Assembly (NCBI GenBank): GCA_001247695.2
Contig: LGRX02034730.1
Location: forward strand, 1 to 39,828
Length of the DNA stretch: 39,828 nt
Direction of reading: 5' to 3'
Source: Cymbomonas tetramitiformis
Taxonomy: Eukaryota > Chlorophyta > Pyramimonadophyceae > Pyramimonadales > Pyramimonadaceae
The notes under the pieces were generated by a model. That model made no database searches. It saw only the letters and a list, made by a program, of their open reading frames with translations, and had not been told where the DNA came from. This document shows positions 1-10,509 of the stretch, piece by piece (position 1 is the first letter of the stretch; each line of letters starts with the position of its first letter). The position numbers were made by a program, and so were the translations under genes.

Positions 1-29
1 TTCCGTATCGTGTCCGTGACTTCCTAGCA

Positions 30-77
30 CTGTACTGTACAGTAGTACAGTACAGTAGTACAGTACAGTAGTACAGT
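30..77. repeat. GTACAGTA microsatellite
   Basis: Short tandem array built from GTAC/AGTAC steps with local self-complementarity. No gene is visible around it. Confidence 0.8.
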
Positions 78-172
78 CATTGCTTCACTGTCTGGGTTTC
101 CGAGAGCATAAAGCCTCGGCCAGACACTGTTTATGTGAATATCAGTTTGATGCTTAGCGAACTTAGCCGGAC

Positions 173-211
173 AGCGTATCTGTCTTCCTCGCAGGTTATG
201 GGCCCACCACG
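173..211 (+). other. possible LTR 3' edge plus copia-type primer-binding site
   Basis: A TCTTCCTCGCA end is followed directly by GGTTATGGGCCCACCACG (194-211). That is nearly the exact complement of the anticodon region of eukaryotic initiator tRNA-Met, the half-tRNA primer known from Drosophila copia. The preceding ~21 bp recurs at 241-261 without the primer site. No matching second LTR was found, so this is probably a fragment. The primer-site match is direct; its role is inferred. Confidence 0.45.
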
Positions 212-540
212 CTTCCACTGCACCACGCTTCCACTGAGCCAGCGTATCTGTCTTCCTCGCACGGCATTTCAAAGCCACTCTCAAAATATTTGGTACTTTC
301 ACCATCAGTGTTGCCAAAGTCACGATAGTCCGCTCCACCTCGCGAAATTTCCACTGGGACGACCGCATCCCCCACTCTACGGTTCAGATCGCAGACATCC
401 CATTTCCTCGTAACCCAAGCATCTAGCATCCCTGTTATAATCACGGGCCCTATCGACGAATTTTCCCTAAAGTCTTCTACACTTGGGCCACAGACTCGTG
501 GGATATTTAAGGGCGATATCTTTGTCTCGGGCAAGCTGCG

Positions 541-1128
541 TGCACGGTGTTGCCTCTGGCCGGCTGCGAACACAGCGTCGCCTCGAGCCGGGTGCGGGCA
601 CGGCGTTGCCTCCAGCCGGCTGCGTGCACAGCGTCGCCTCGGGCCGCTTGCGAGCACGGCATTGCCTCGAGCCGGGTGTGCGCACGGCGTTGCCTCGGGC
701 CGGCTACGAGCCCGGCGTTGTCTCTAACCGGCAGCGCGCACGGCGTTGCCTCGAGCCGGGTGAGCGCACGGCATTGCCTAGAGCCGGCTGCGAGCCCGGC
801 ATTGTCTCTAACCAGCTGTGCGCACGGCGTTGCCTCTGACCGGCAACGCACACGGCGTTGCCTCGAGCCGGGTGCGCGCACAGCGTTGCCTCTTGCCGGG
901 TGAGCACACAGCGTTGCCTAGAGCCGGCTGTGAGCACGGCGTTGTCTCTGGCCGGCTGCGAGCACGGCGTTGCCTCTGGCCGGCTGCGAGCACGGTGTTG
1001 CCTCAAGCCGGGTGCGCGCACGACGTTGCCTTGAGCCGGGTGAGCGCACGGCGTTGCCTCGGGCCGGCTGCGAGCCCAGCGTTGTTTCTAACCGGCTGCG
1101 CGCACCGCGTTGCCACTGACCGGCAGCG
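541..1128. repeat. 28-bp GC-rich minisatellite
   Basis: About 21 degenerate copies of a 28-bp unit built around GTTGCCTCGAGCCGG. The unit almost lacks stop codons. Because 28 is 3n+1, the same peptide pattern passes through all frames, which creates several overlapping open frames on both strands. None has non-repetitive coding sequence, so they are read as artefacts of the repeat. Confidence 0.9.
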
Positions 1129-1149
1129 CGCGAATATCCTATTACATAG

Positions 1150-1812
1150 TTACGCAGTTTGGTAGCACCGTGAAAGGAAACCGCTTACAAAGACTTAGAG
1201 GAAAGACTCTGGAAATCTTTCGTTATCGTTTGCCTGCGCCTGAGACCTTCGGGCGCAGGTTAAATCGCGATCGAACGGTAATTACAGTCATCTGTCGTTT
1301 CAAAACTTGACATTTCGACTGCACGACCAATCCTGCATCTTGGAGGGTGTCACAAGACAACCTGCAAACATTACCATTGGTCAGTCGTTGCTCTCCGGCA
1401 CTCGCGTCCGGGTTGTCGAAGGCTAGGCTACAAAGAGTCACTCTACAAAGAGTCACTCTACAAAGTGTCACGATATAAAAGATATCTATGATTGATGACA
1501 CACTTACAACTATAAATCTTATAGTTCAACTCTAAACAGTGGCTCTATATGTCATCATCTTTAATTTTGGGAAGATTTGATATCCCAATTAATTCGAGAA
1601 AATGCATACAACCAGGTAAACGTGTTTGTACAGGTGCCACTTGGCAATAGTGGATCGTCTCGCCGATCAGAATCGATTCCAAATGGTTGCAGCACACGTC
1701 TGCCGGTGACGGGATGGGTTCGTCCGAATGTCGTGTGACGCAGTGACGCAAGACGCCTTTACCGGAGGTCACAAAAATAATTGGAGAGCGTCTTCGGGGC
1801 ATCGATGTCATG
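1150..1812. other. gene-free stretch with a short tandem repeat
   Basis: No supported gene. A 15-bp unit (CAAAGAGTCACTCTA type) is repeated about three times near 1428-1470. The rest is unremarkable. Confidence 0.5.
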
Positions 1813-1980
1813 TCATGTACGGACAGCTGCCACGAACGTCGCAGGGGGTCCAGCCGCTGGAGGGACAGTAGCCGTCGGAGTCCCGGGAGTGGCTGCATGA
1901 CGGGCAGCGGCTTGGTCGAAAATAGTCGCTAGGTTCCTCCTCCGCAGAGGAGCGCTCGAAGATGATCTGGTGGCTACCAT
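1813..1980 (-). pseudogene. copia-like gag N-terminal fragment
   Basis: On the minus strand an ATG at 1980 opens a 55-codon reading frame that aligns with the start of the element A Gag at 24216. Both begin MVATR, then share a serine/arginine stretch, LATIFD, AAAR, a TP-rich linker and a final F-x-A-x-VR. Homology stops at VR, where element A continues for hundreds of residues, so this is the 5' end of a related gag with the rest lost. Its sequence differs at many positions, so it is an older or different subfamily copy. The ~250 bp upstream on the minus strand may be its leader. Confidence 0.7.
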
Positions 1981-3000
1981 GATGAAATGACAGTAGGGGT
2001 GGAGCAAGCGGGTGTGATCGGGAAGCGGTCGCGGTGGTGGCGGCCAAGAGGTGGTGGTCGTCGAGAGCGTAAACTTGCGGATAAGGACGAAAAACTCGAT
2101 GAAGTCGTGTGGACTTAAAGGATCCCCGGGTACCGCAAACGGTGTGATATCGACCAGAAGTACGGCAAAATCCAGCCAACGTAAAATCAACTCGCAAAAC
2201 GCCCAAGTGCACCGTCCGCGAAGCCGCTCAATCAACCAAGCTGCCTAGGCCATACCACTGAACCGCGTGTGCCTCCCTAGCGACCGCTCACTCCATCCCA
2301 AGCGTCGGCGTTTAGCCACTCATAGTAGAAGCAGTGTAAAAGCGATGGTGCGAACCAAAACCTGCTAGATATACAGGGCCGATGTATATCTACTTGTCGT
2401 TATACCCTAATCCAGGGTTTCGATATCAGAACGGTCGAATAGATAAGATAAAAGAGATAAACATATACCTGACTTTAAGTTCAGGGATTAGGTTTCGACC
2501 TACGAGTGACGGTCACCCAGACTACTCCAGGATGAAGCAGGTGACAGATTTTAGGTGTCACTGTGCCAAATTCAGCATAACCCGCGTAACCAGATGCAAT
2601 ACACGGATAGAGCATGAAAGCCTTCTGAGAATTCAGTGTTATATATGAACTCCGGTGTAGTGTTTGTCTTTGTTACATGATGGTTTACACACGGTATGGC
2701 ACTTAGTGCCAGCTAAGTAAGGCGTATAATCATATGCATAGCTTATATTATGGTGTACGCACCATAACACCAATAATTGCCTAATGCCATGTGCAATAAT
2801 TAGCCTAAAGCCATGTGCACCGCGTCAAGCTATGCCAACGTCAATTCCTTATTTTAAGATTGCCGAAAGCATGCCAGCCAGCGAGCCTTCCTTATTTCGG
2901 ACCTCTTCCTTATTTTTTTGGTCCAACCCGCCAAATCACTAAAATCGTGACCCCCCCCCCTCCCCCCAAACGCTGGCTGATTCCTTATCGGTGAATTCCT
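1981..3000. other. gene-free stretch
   Basis: Only short ORFs without coding character. Just before 3 kb there is a CCTTATTT-rich piece and a long C run (about 2949-2968). No gene or RNA is supported. Confidence 0.5.
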
Positions 3001-3021
3001 TAATACTGAGTGTTTACTGTA

Positions 3022-3189
3022 AATGTCGGTAGAAGTGTCGGTAAATAAAATGTCGGTAAAAGAAAAATGTCGGAAATGCCGAAGGTGACCGGTGCGAAGG
3101 CAAGGCGGCCGTTGTCGGTAAAAATGCCGGTAAGAATGTCGGTAGAAGTGTCGGTAAAGAAAATGTCGGTAAAAGAAAAATGTCGGATA
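3022..3189. repeat. GTCGGTA repeats in two ~115-bp units
   Basis: A ~52-bp block rich in GTCGGTA and AAATGTCGG occurs at 3022-3074 and again, almost identical, at about 3136-3189. The intervening sequence also resembles the sequence after the second copy. This is a two-unit tandem duplication with an internal short repeat. Confidence 0.8.
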
Positions 3190-3621
3190 CGGAACGATCG
3201 CCGGGCGCGAAGCGATCCCTTGTCAACGAATCAACGAGGTAACAAATAAGCGTGTAAGGGTCCCATACTAACCTAATGGAGAACCTGAAATATGTATGTA
3301 ATATGTGTATAATAATAATAATAAAACATTTACGCTAGCAGAAGGGACAAAGTCCTGAGAGTGCGGTAACCCTGCAAAGCAGGCTAGTGAAAACACTAGG
3401 GGCTACTCCCTCTACTATAGCGCGCCCACAAAGGGGCTCAACCCACTTTTCAGCAGGGTGACATCTAGAGAAAAAGCAAGGTGCTAAGCAAAAAACTCTA
3501 GAAGGTGGAGAAGCAGCCATGGCCGGGTGAGTGGAGGGGTGGCTGAATCTGAGCGGTGGGGAGGGAAGTCGAAGAATTAAGGGGGTATTTGGAGACGTTG
3601 AGGAAGGGGTCGGGTGGGCGG

Positions 3622-3675
3622 GGAGAGGGGGGTGGTGGGGGGGGAGGGGGAGGGCCCCCCCTCCCCTAGGGGACG
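3622..3675. other. G-tract / C-tract block
   Basis: A dense run of G tracts, able to form a G-quadruplex on the plus strand, is followed at once by a C tract that could pair with it as a hairpin. No gene is attached. Structural potential is inferred from base composition only. Confidence 0.45.
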
Positions 3676-3708
3676 GGGAACCACCTTATATTGCAAGACT
3701 TTTGAAAA

Positions 3709-4308
3709 TTACTGCAAAAGAGTTTGAAGAAAGTCGTTTGATTGCTGCACAGCTTCTGTTTCTGTCATGGTCTCACTGCTCGAGATGTCAACTGTATGCG
3801 GGTCAGTGTTTAAGGTGGTGGGGGTGTTTAACAGAAACAAGTCTCGCCTATTTCTGGTGTGTTGCCTACAGATTCTTGAAAGTTTTTTAAGGAGAGGTTT
3901 AATCTTGCCACGGGGAACACCTATCGTGTTGAGGACAGTACCGAAAAGAGGAGGGAGGTACCCCATGAGTGTAAGTGCTTTGGGCCATTTCACGGTGCTA
4001 ATGAAGGGCTTAGAAGCTACGTTGGTGATTGTCGTGTCATGGTGACCGCCATAATAATGCTCAGCACCATTCTGATGATAGGGGGGGTCTTGAGTGGGCC
4101 ATGGGCACAACGAAGAAGGGAGTACGTTGTCCCTTTCGTTCAGAACTTCATTCCAAATATCAGGGCTAACTCCAGTGTATTCTAGTCTCCTCTCCGTGAC
4201 TCTGGACTTAGGGAGGACATTGAGGAACCATCTAGCAATCTTTTTCTGTGTAGTATTTATGTGTATATATATATATATATATATATCCAGGTTTGACTCC
4301 AAAAACAT
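3709..4308 (-). CDS. hypothetical protein ORF (unrecognised)
   Basis: A 199-codon minus-strand ORF and one of the longer non-repetitive frames outside the elements. Its first ~15 codons are an artefact of the TA repeat (the I-Y repeats near the N-terminus). From about residue 18 the composition is protein-like: a basic central section with KIKPLLKKLSRICRQH and a Ser/Thr/Glu-rich C-terminus. I recognise no domain. It could be a fragment of a mobile-element protein or an exon. No promoter or convincing splice site decides the start, and the real product may begin downstream of 4260. Confidence 0.3.
   Translation of the reverse strand: MFLESNLDIYIYIYIHINTTQKKIARWFLNVLPKSRVTERRLEYTGVSPDIWNEVLNERDNVLPSSLCPWPTQDPPYHQNGAEHYYGGHHDTTITNVASKPFISTVKWPKALTLMGYLPPLFGTVLNTIGVPRGKIKPLLKKLSRICRQHTRNRRDLFLLNTPTTLNTDPHTVDISSSETMTETEAVQQSNDFLQTLLQ
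4264..4286. repeat. (TA)n microsatellite
   Basis: About eleven TA dinucleotides, between the hypothetical minus-strand ORF and AT-rich DNA. Confidence 0.9.
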
Positions 4309-4543
4309 TCGGACACTCGCAGATACACACGAAGACCGCTAAGATGAGATAATAAAATAACTTAGGTGTTTTACGTTATCGAAGAGAACTGCAAGATGGT
4401 GACTGCTGACGTGGCACCTCAGGGCGAGGGGTGACAGAAGAGGATCCAATATCCCCCCAGTGTGGGGGTTGAAATTGGTGTCCCCATGACCTACCCTTCA
4501 AACCCACGGGTACCCCCCCGGAACTTAGCACTATCACAAATCA

Positions 4544-4570
4544 CCTGTCCATGGTTACCCCATGGACAGG
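4544..4570. other. perfect 11-bp stem-loop
   Basis: CCTGTCCATGG and its exact inverted copy are separated by the 5-base loop TTACC. It lies in a C-tract-rich region with no gene. It has no T tract and no neighbouring gene end, so a terminator role is not supported. Confidence 0.6.
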
Positions 4571-4599
4571 ACCCCCGGCCATGCCCCCATGTGCTAAAA

Positions 4600-5528
4600 C
4601 CGTATCATGTGATAATCTAATTTTAATTGGCCAAATATAAACAGCTCAACACTGGACGAGCCCTCATCTTCACGGACCTCAGCAGTCAGCACCTCACCCC
4701 TCGCTGCCACGTGCAAGGCAATACTCAAGTCTTTGGAAACAACAAGGGAGACACGTGGCGTGCTAAAACTAAAAGTAAGCTGGTGTATAAAAACGTCAGT
4801 ATACAAAACACCTTTCTTCTCCCTGTCTTCTATCAAATCACAATTTAATTTATAACTAGTAATATGAAATCTCAAATATCATCAGATTGAAATATGATCC
4901 GATGAAGAGCTCTAAATCTATCGGTATCGCGACGACCCGACGAGTATCAAGTATGAGAAATTGAGAACGATCGATCCCCTTTCGCTTTGCTTTCGTATGA
5001 TATTTATCCGAATCGTGGATGAATCCGTCGTGTGAAATATCATCAATAGTTCAATACCTGGTGTCCACTCGACACCTCTCGTCTGGTCACAGACGAGAGC
5101 CTAATATTCCATAACCGATACCGATACGAACAATTTGAAAGAGTGCTGTTGTTCATATTCAAGGGAATTAAGCACAAACGAACGAGGACTGCCAGCCAAA
5201 GATTTGCAGATTTTTGCCTTCGCCTACTGACTATATAATTTTCATCAATAGAATGAGTAATCTTCTCGCTGTGTCACGCGGTTCACTCCTCCCTAGTAGG
5301 GCACGGGTCGCACTAGGCAGTCTGAACCATGCTCGGAAGACACCAAATTCGTGTCAGTACACCTTCCGTTTTCGGCAGAGTGGCATCCTGTCTCTGAGGA
5401 GTGCTCGCCGACTAGATACTGCAATTGTCTCAGCCTCTTCTACTGGCACCGTCACGAGGTACGAGAGGAATGAAAGTCTTAGGTTTCAGATATCTTAAAC
5501 CGTACTTAGACACCTGTTTTTTCCACGT
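4600..5528. other. gene-free stretch
   Basis: Only short ORFs with no recognisable family. No tandem repeats, and nothing I can assign to a gene. Confidence 0.45.
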
Positions 5529-5822
5529 TTATAAGCTCCATAATATACGAAAATACAGTCGCCGTTTAATAAACGACGAGGAGAATGGCCTGCTGACGTG
5601 ATGAATTTCAAGTCCAGCTTTTGCACAGCCATTAACAGTATCACAAAAGCTTGCATGATCACAGTGAGTCATACTCAGTTCAAGAAATGAAACAGTGTGG
5701 CGTTGTTGCAGATCACGGCTGCCCTCTTTGGCGACTTCTACCAACACCTCACGAAGTCTCGGTGTTATTCCAAGGTATCGACCCCGTAATCGTGAGCCGA
5801 AGGCTTTTATAAAGGCATCTCC
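5529..5822 (-). CDS. possible 3' exon of an unrecognised gene
   Basis: On the minus strand a convincing acceptor (TTTACATACAGACAG) is followed at 5822 by an open frame of about 97 codons ending at a stop at 5529. The first part looks like real protein: GDAFIKAFGSRLRGRY, then LGITPRLREVLVEVAKEG, then an FLELSMTH segment. The family is not recognised. A preceding exon would lie at 5830-6060, head-to-head with the SPFH gene, but I cannot place it. It could also be a chance ORF. Confidence 0.3.
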   Translation of the reverse strand, partial: GDAFIKAFGSRLRGRYLGITPRLREVLVEVAKEGSRDLQQRHTVSFLELSMTHCDHASFCDTVNGCAKAGLEIHHVSRPFSSSFIKRRLYFRILWSL

Positions 5823-6064
5823 CTGTCTGTATGTAAACCTACGTGCGTGGCTTGCCAGGCTTCAAACTAAATGTCAATACTGAGTGTAAACATTGACATG
5901 GAGGTGTTTCTAGAACAAAGTCTTGCACACATGGCTGCACCGTCCATCCGCTGACTCGCCGGAGCGCTGCGCCTCTTGGAACGTCCCGCAAGTCAACCGG
6001 CTGGAGGAAGAAGCAAGTACGTGTTCTTTTGTGTGTGCTGAAGTCCGAAGCTCTTTTTGCGCAG

Positions 6065-9000
6065 GGGGCAAAATGTTGCTTGTCAAAGCTATTCAGGACA
6101 GTACGGAGAACCAGAAAATGAGTTTGCTATTGCGCTTCGTATAGTGAAAAAATACGTGTTTCAGCTTGCTTTTGCAGTCCTGGTTTCCCTTGCGGCACTC
6201 AGTAAACCTTTTGTGAGCATACCAGCTGGGCACACTGCTGCAGTTGACCTGTTCGGTACGAGCCTCGTAAATCCTGCTGATGTTGTGTCACACTTCGTCT
6301 ATTTTGCTTGCACGTCAAGTGTACGTGCCAAAACTAATGTTCCTCCCTCACCTTAACTTCGGATACGTACAGGAGGCATACCTTCATCCCTTTGGAGGAA
6401 CTTGTTTGATTTCGCCACTGTGAGAAGTTTGACACCATAGTTCGACGCTGCAGGATATGTTCAAAAGCGGACCATCCCACAAGGGGTTCACTTCAAGATC
6501 CCATTCGCAAGCGCGCACAACTTTTCCCTGAAGACGCAGCTCATCGATAGTTCTCAAGATGTGCCGACTTCCGAAGGGCTGATCGTGAAACTCGAAGGTG
6601 CCCTCGCGCATAAGCGTAACCTTCACTTCGCCCCTTTCGTTAGCCTCCTGACAGTGACCCCGTTTGCCTACCAATAAGTAGGATGGTCTCGAGTGAGAAC
6701 CAACTAAGGGAGCTTGACGTGTTGTTGGCAATGGCAGTATCACTTCTGTTTCGAGTAAAGGAGGAGTTTGTGGGCAAGCTTTATCAAACAGTGGGAACCA
6801 ACTACCGAGAAGTGAGACGCCCGATACCTTACACGCTTGCCGCACTCTCCCTACCCCTTGATTTCATAGGGAGTGGTGGATGAAAGCTGTGAATACTCCA
6901 AAGCCTCAAAACTTTGAAACGCAGAGCCTTATCATGCCGTGCGAAATCTGTTTCCAATCCGCCACGGTGCACCTCGGTCGCCTGAAGCTTTCAACCGTGG
7001 ACAGATATGCTTGCCTTCCAGACCGCCTGCAGCACCCCGTGTTCAACCGTCGACAGATCTGCTCGCCTTCCGCTTCCGCAGTTGCGAAGGACCCTTGTGC
7101 TGATGTGGGACCACTCTGTACTGTCAGGTGCTTGTACTTCCCGAGGTGAAGTCCACCGTCCGTGCTTTGACTAGCCGTGTCTCCGCCAAAGCGCTATACT
7201 CAGCCGGACGAACGGACTTGTCAGATGGGGTACGACTCTGCCAAAATGCTATACTTGGACTCATGTGATGGGGTAGGTCTCCGGTATAGTCTTTGACGGT
7301 TTTGTAGGTGTTCCTTTTGTTAAGGGAGCTCACGAGCTTGATGCTTCTGAGTTATTTCTTTGTTACGAGAAAGCAGAGTGGGCACGAGGATGTGTGTCCG
7401 AGTTGGCTTTGCTGTAAGAGAGCGGAGTGGGCACGAGGATGTGTGTCCGAGTTGGCCTTACTGCGAGAGAGCGGAGTGGGCACGAGGGATGTGTGTGTCA
7501 GAGTTGGCTTTGCTGCGAGCGGAGTGGGCACGGATGTGTCAGTTGGCTTTGCTGTAGAGAGCGGAGTGGGCACGAGATGTGTGTCCGAGTTGGCTTTGAT
7601 GCGGCGGCGGAGTGGGCACGGGATGTGTCCGAGTTGGCTTTACTGCGAGACGGAGTGGGCAAGAGCATGGTTTGTCCGAGTCGGCACGATGCGGCGAGCG
7701 GAGTGGGCACGAGGATGTGTGTCGAGTTGGCTTTATAGAGAGCGGAGTGGGCACGAGGATATGTGTCCCGAGTTGGCTTTGCTGCGACGACGGAGTGGGC
7801 ACGAGGATAGTGGGCACGAGGATGTGTGTCCGAGTTGGCTTGGCTGCGAGCGAGCGGAGTGGGCGCGAGGATGTGTGTCCGAGTTGGCTTGGCTGCGAGC
7901 GAGCGGAGTGGGCGCGAGGATGTGTGTCCGAGTTGGCTTTGCTGCGAGCGAGCGGAGTGGGCCCGAGGATGTGTGTCCGAGTTGGCTTTGATGCGAGCGA
8001 GCGGAGTGGGCACGAGGATGTGTGTCCGAGTTGGCTTTACTGCGAGAGAGCGGAGTGGGCAAGAGCATGGTTGTCCGAGTTGGCTTTGCTGCGAGCGAGC
8101 GTAGTGGGCCCGAGGATGTGTGTCCGAGTTGGCTTTACTGCGAGCGAGCGGAGTGGGCACGAGGATGTGTGGCCGAGTTGGCTTTGCTGCGAGCGAGCGG
8201 AGTGGGCACGAGGATGTGTGTCCGAGTTGGCTTGGCTGCGAGCGAGCGGAGTGGGCGCGAGGATGTGTGTCCGAGTTGGCTTTGCTGCGAAGAGCGGAGG
8301 GGCACGAGCATGTCTGTCCGAGTTGGCCTGGCTGCGAGAGAGCGGAGTGGGCACGAGGATGTTTTGTCCGAGTTGGCTTTGTTGCGAGAGAGCGGAGTGG
8401 GCACGAGGATGTGTGTCTGAGTTGGCTTTACTGCGAGCGAGCGGAGTGGGCACGAGCATGCTTTGCCACTGATTTTTAATTAGACAGAGTTCCGCAATAT
8501 GTGTGGCAAATCTTTTTGAGCCTGAACATTTTGTTGTTGTTGTTTGATTGAGTTGTATTCTGGATGCTGGGCCGGTACTTGCTGTGCACCGACGGACGGA
8601 TGTGCGTGCCATCTTGCGTAGATTGTAAAGGAATTAAATGCAAAGCTAGAGCCGCGTGGCATCATTGTGGAGGAGGCCCTTTTGCGCCAAATAACTCTTC
8701 CGGTGAGTGATCTTTCGCATCTCCCCGCGCGCTTAGGCCACGCGCCTGGACGTGCAAGCAGGTGTGGGCGCACTTCTGAAAGAAGGAAATAGTCACCTAA
8801 GATAGATCCCGGTAAGAAACAGCTTGGTGGTAACACAATCAGGACCACCCCATGCTTGGTGAAGGAGACACAGTGACAGGCTTGTTCTTTCGAACTGTTG
8901 TTGATCATTTCCGCAGAGAGTTCGTGCGGAACGATCAATGGGGATGCGGATATGACTCGTTTCTTGCCGAGGAACAATGGGAAGTGCATATGACTTTGTT

Positions 9001-10509
9001 TGCTGCCACGGATCACACATGGGACTTCTTCAAAACTCTTTTCCATGCACTTTTGTATGATGCCGGATATGTACCAACCCGGTTTGATCACATCGGATGA
9101 CCCCCTTTCTCACCCCCTTGGACACACTGAGTGAACCCCTTGGAGACCGTTTCTCATCACCTTGGAGACCCTTTCGTACGACACGCTTTCTCACCCTTGG
9201 ACACCCCTTCTCTCACCCCCTTGGACACCCCTTCTCCTCGCATGATCCATTGCGATGTTTACAGAAGAGCTGAGCAGTGCGGCAATGTGGGTCAGGATCT
9301 GGTGACCCGTGCGATCGAAGCAAAGCTTCGTGCAGAGCAGGAAAGTCAGCAAATGGAATTCGTCATCATCAAGGGTAAGCCTTCGATATCTGCAGCTAGT
9401 TTTGCTCACTGCAGGACCTACAATTGCTCTCTGCCCCCCCTGGCCCTCCTCACGATTGGCTGACTCGTTCCCATTCTGTGTGGACGCAGAGAAACAAGAG
9501 GCAAACAGAAAGCGGATTGAGGCCCAGGGCATCTCTGACTTTCAGGCCATTGTCTCGGAGGTGAGCCCTTCCCCATTGCACGCTCGGCTCACTTCGACGC
9601 AGTCATGTGATGTCCGCAATGCATATGTCCTACTCTCGATAGCAGGATTGAGAGGCAAATCGGGTGGTTTGTGGCCTCATGCGGGCTGGTCCTATGTAAG
9701 GGGCACAGTGTTACAGGCAGATCCTTAGTTGGGATGACGTTAGGAGACGTGCCCTTGTTGGATCACTTAAACGGCCATCCGACGGGTCTCATTGCACCCA
9801 TCCAAGCCTGCGGGGGAGGAGAGGTCAGCAAACAGTATTGGCAGCCCCTGAACAGAATGTGTTACAGGCCGTGTCGGAAAGTTGATGCCGTTTCTGAGCG
9901 CACCTTCCACTGTTACAGCCTCTGCTTGCACCCTCTGGGAGTGATTGTGGACTCGTGGACACAGGCGAATGCCAACGATGGAGATAGAAAGAGCAGACAG
10001 GAGCTCTGCACAGGCCGATAGATGCTGTTGGAATTCCAATGGTAGTGGAGAGACTGCTGAAGAGTAGGGATATGAGAAAGCCACGGGGGCACCTGCTTTG
10101 TTCAGGGAATCAACGCGCAGCTGTTGGAATGGAAGGGCATCGAGGCCACCGAGACCCTTGCCAAGTCTCCAAACGCAAAGGTATGGGTTGTTGAATAAGG
10201 GATGAACCAAGGCAGTCAACACTTTGCCCCCACCAGAGCCCTAAACATGGTGTAATCTGTTTATCACTTAGAAACGTGGCAGCGTGTACTTTGTTTGGAG
10301 GTGCATGAGCACCTATGTCTTAGAAATTCTGTTCCTTCGGAGGCCTGCCGGGCATGCCAATGTCTGATGGATAAGATTTGTCTTACGTGCGTTGGATTGC
10401 CTGTCGGCAGGTAGTGGTGATTGGGAACAGCCAAAATGGTTTACCGCTTATCCTGGGGGACGGATCAAATACGATGTCAGCACGACCAACTTCAAATTAT
10501 AAAAAGTGA
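6065..10509 (+). CDS. SPFH/band-7 (prohibitin/stomatin-like) membrane protein, split gene, 5' end incomplete
   Basis: SPFH proteins are membrane-anchored scaffolds that form oligomers through C-terminal coiled coils. Exons: about 6065-6255, 6454-6597, 6738-6811, 7128-7229, 8622-8702, 9296-9374, 9490-9560, 10106-10180 and 10411-10509 (TGA). All eight introns are GT-AG and all phases match. The first visible exon has a hydrophobic segment (VFQLAFAVLVSLAAL) leading into VSIPAGHTAAVDLFG, the classic start of a band-7 domain. The domain continues with VPTSEGLIVKLE, LYQTVGTNYRE and KALYSAGR, then LEPRGIIVEEALLRQ and the coiled-coil start AIEAKLRAEQESQQMEF. The C-terminus has EWKGIEATETLA and KVVVIGNSQNGLPLILG, as in protist and bacterial band-7 proteins. 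About 240 codons follow the first exon, so the length fits the family. No in-frame ATG precedes the membrane segment after a stop at 6039, so at least one upstream exon is missing. Compartment (mitochondrion, plastid or other) is undecided. Confidence 0.9.
7367..8465. repeat. 49-bp minisatellite inside an SPFH-gene intron
   Basis: About 22 copies of a 49-bp unit (GCGGAGTGGGCACGAGGATG, then TGTGTCCGAGTTGGCTTT and GCTGCGAGC). Copies are irregular at the left end, with many small deletions, and nearly perfect from about 7820 on. The whole array lies between the exon ending at 7229 and the exon starting at 8622. The unit length is 3n+1, so it throws open frames on both strands that are not genes. 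Confidence 0.95.
9098..9240. repeat. polypyrimidine repeat (CACCCCCTTGGACACC type)
   Basis: Degenerate tandem copies of a roughly 20-bp pyrimidine-rich unit within the SPFH intron 8703-9295, just upstream of the acceptor at 9295. Confidence 0.7.

Noticed and set aside
135..1310. Overlapping ORFs on both strands near the left end
   Set aside because: They are made largely of the 28-bp minisatellite, show the same peptide in shifted frames, and have no unique coding part.
4381..4720. Inverted similarity of TGACTGCTGA / CCTCAGGGCGAGG phrases on either side of 4.5 kb
   Set aside because: Only about 10 bp match cleanly; not enough to call an element.
7367..8465. CRISPR-like array
   Set aside because: Tandem units have no distinct unique spacers, and the context is eukaryotic.
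7308..8612. Long ORFs (up to 286 codons) on both strands
   Set aside because: Produced by the 49-bp minisatellite inside an SPFH intron.
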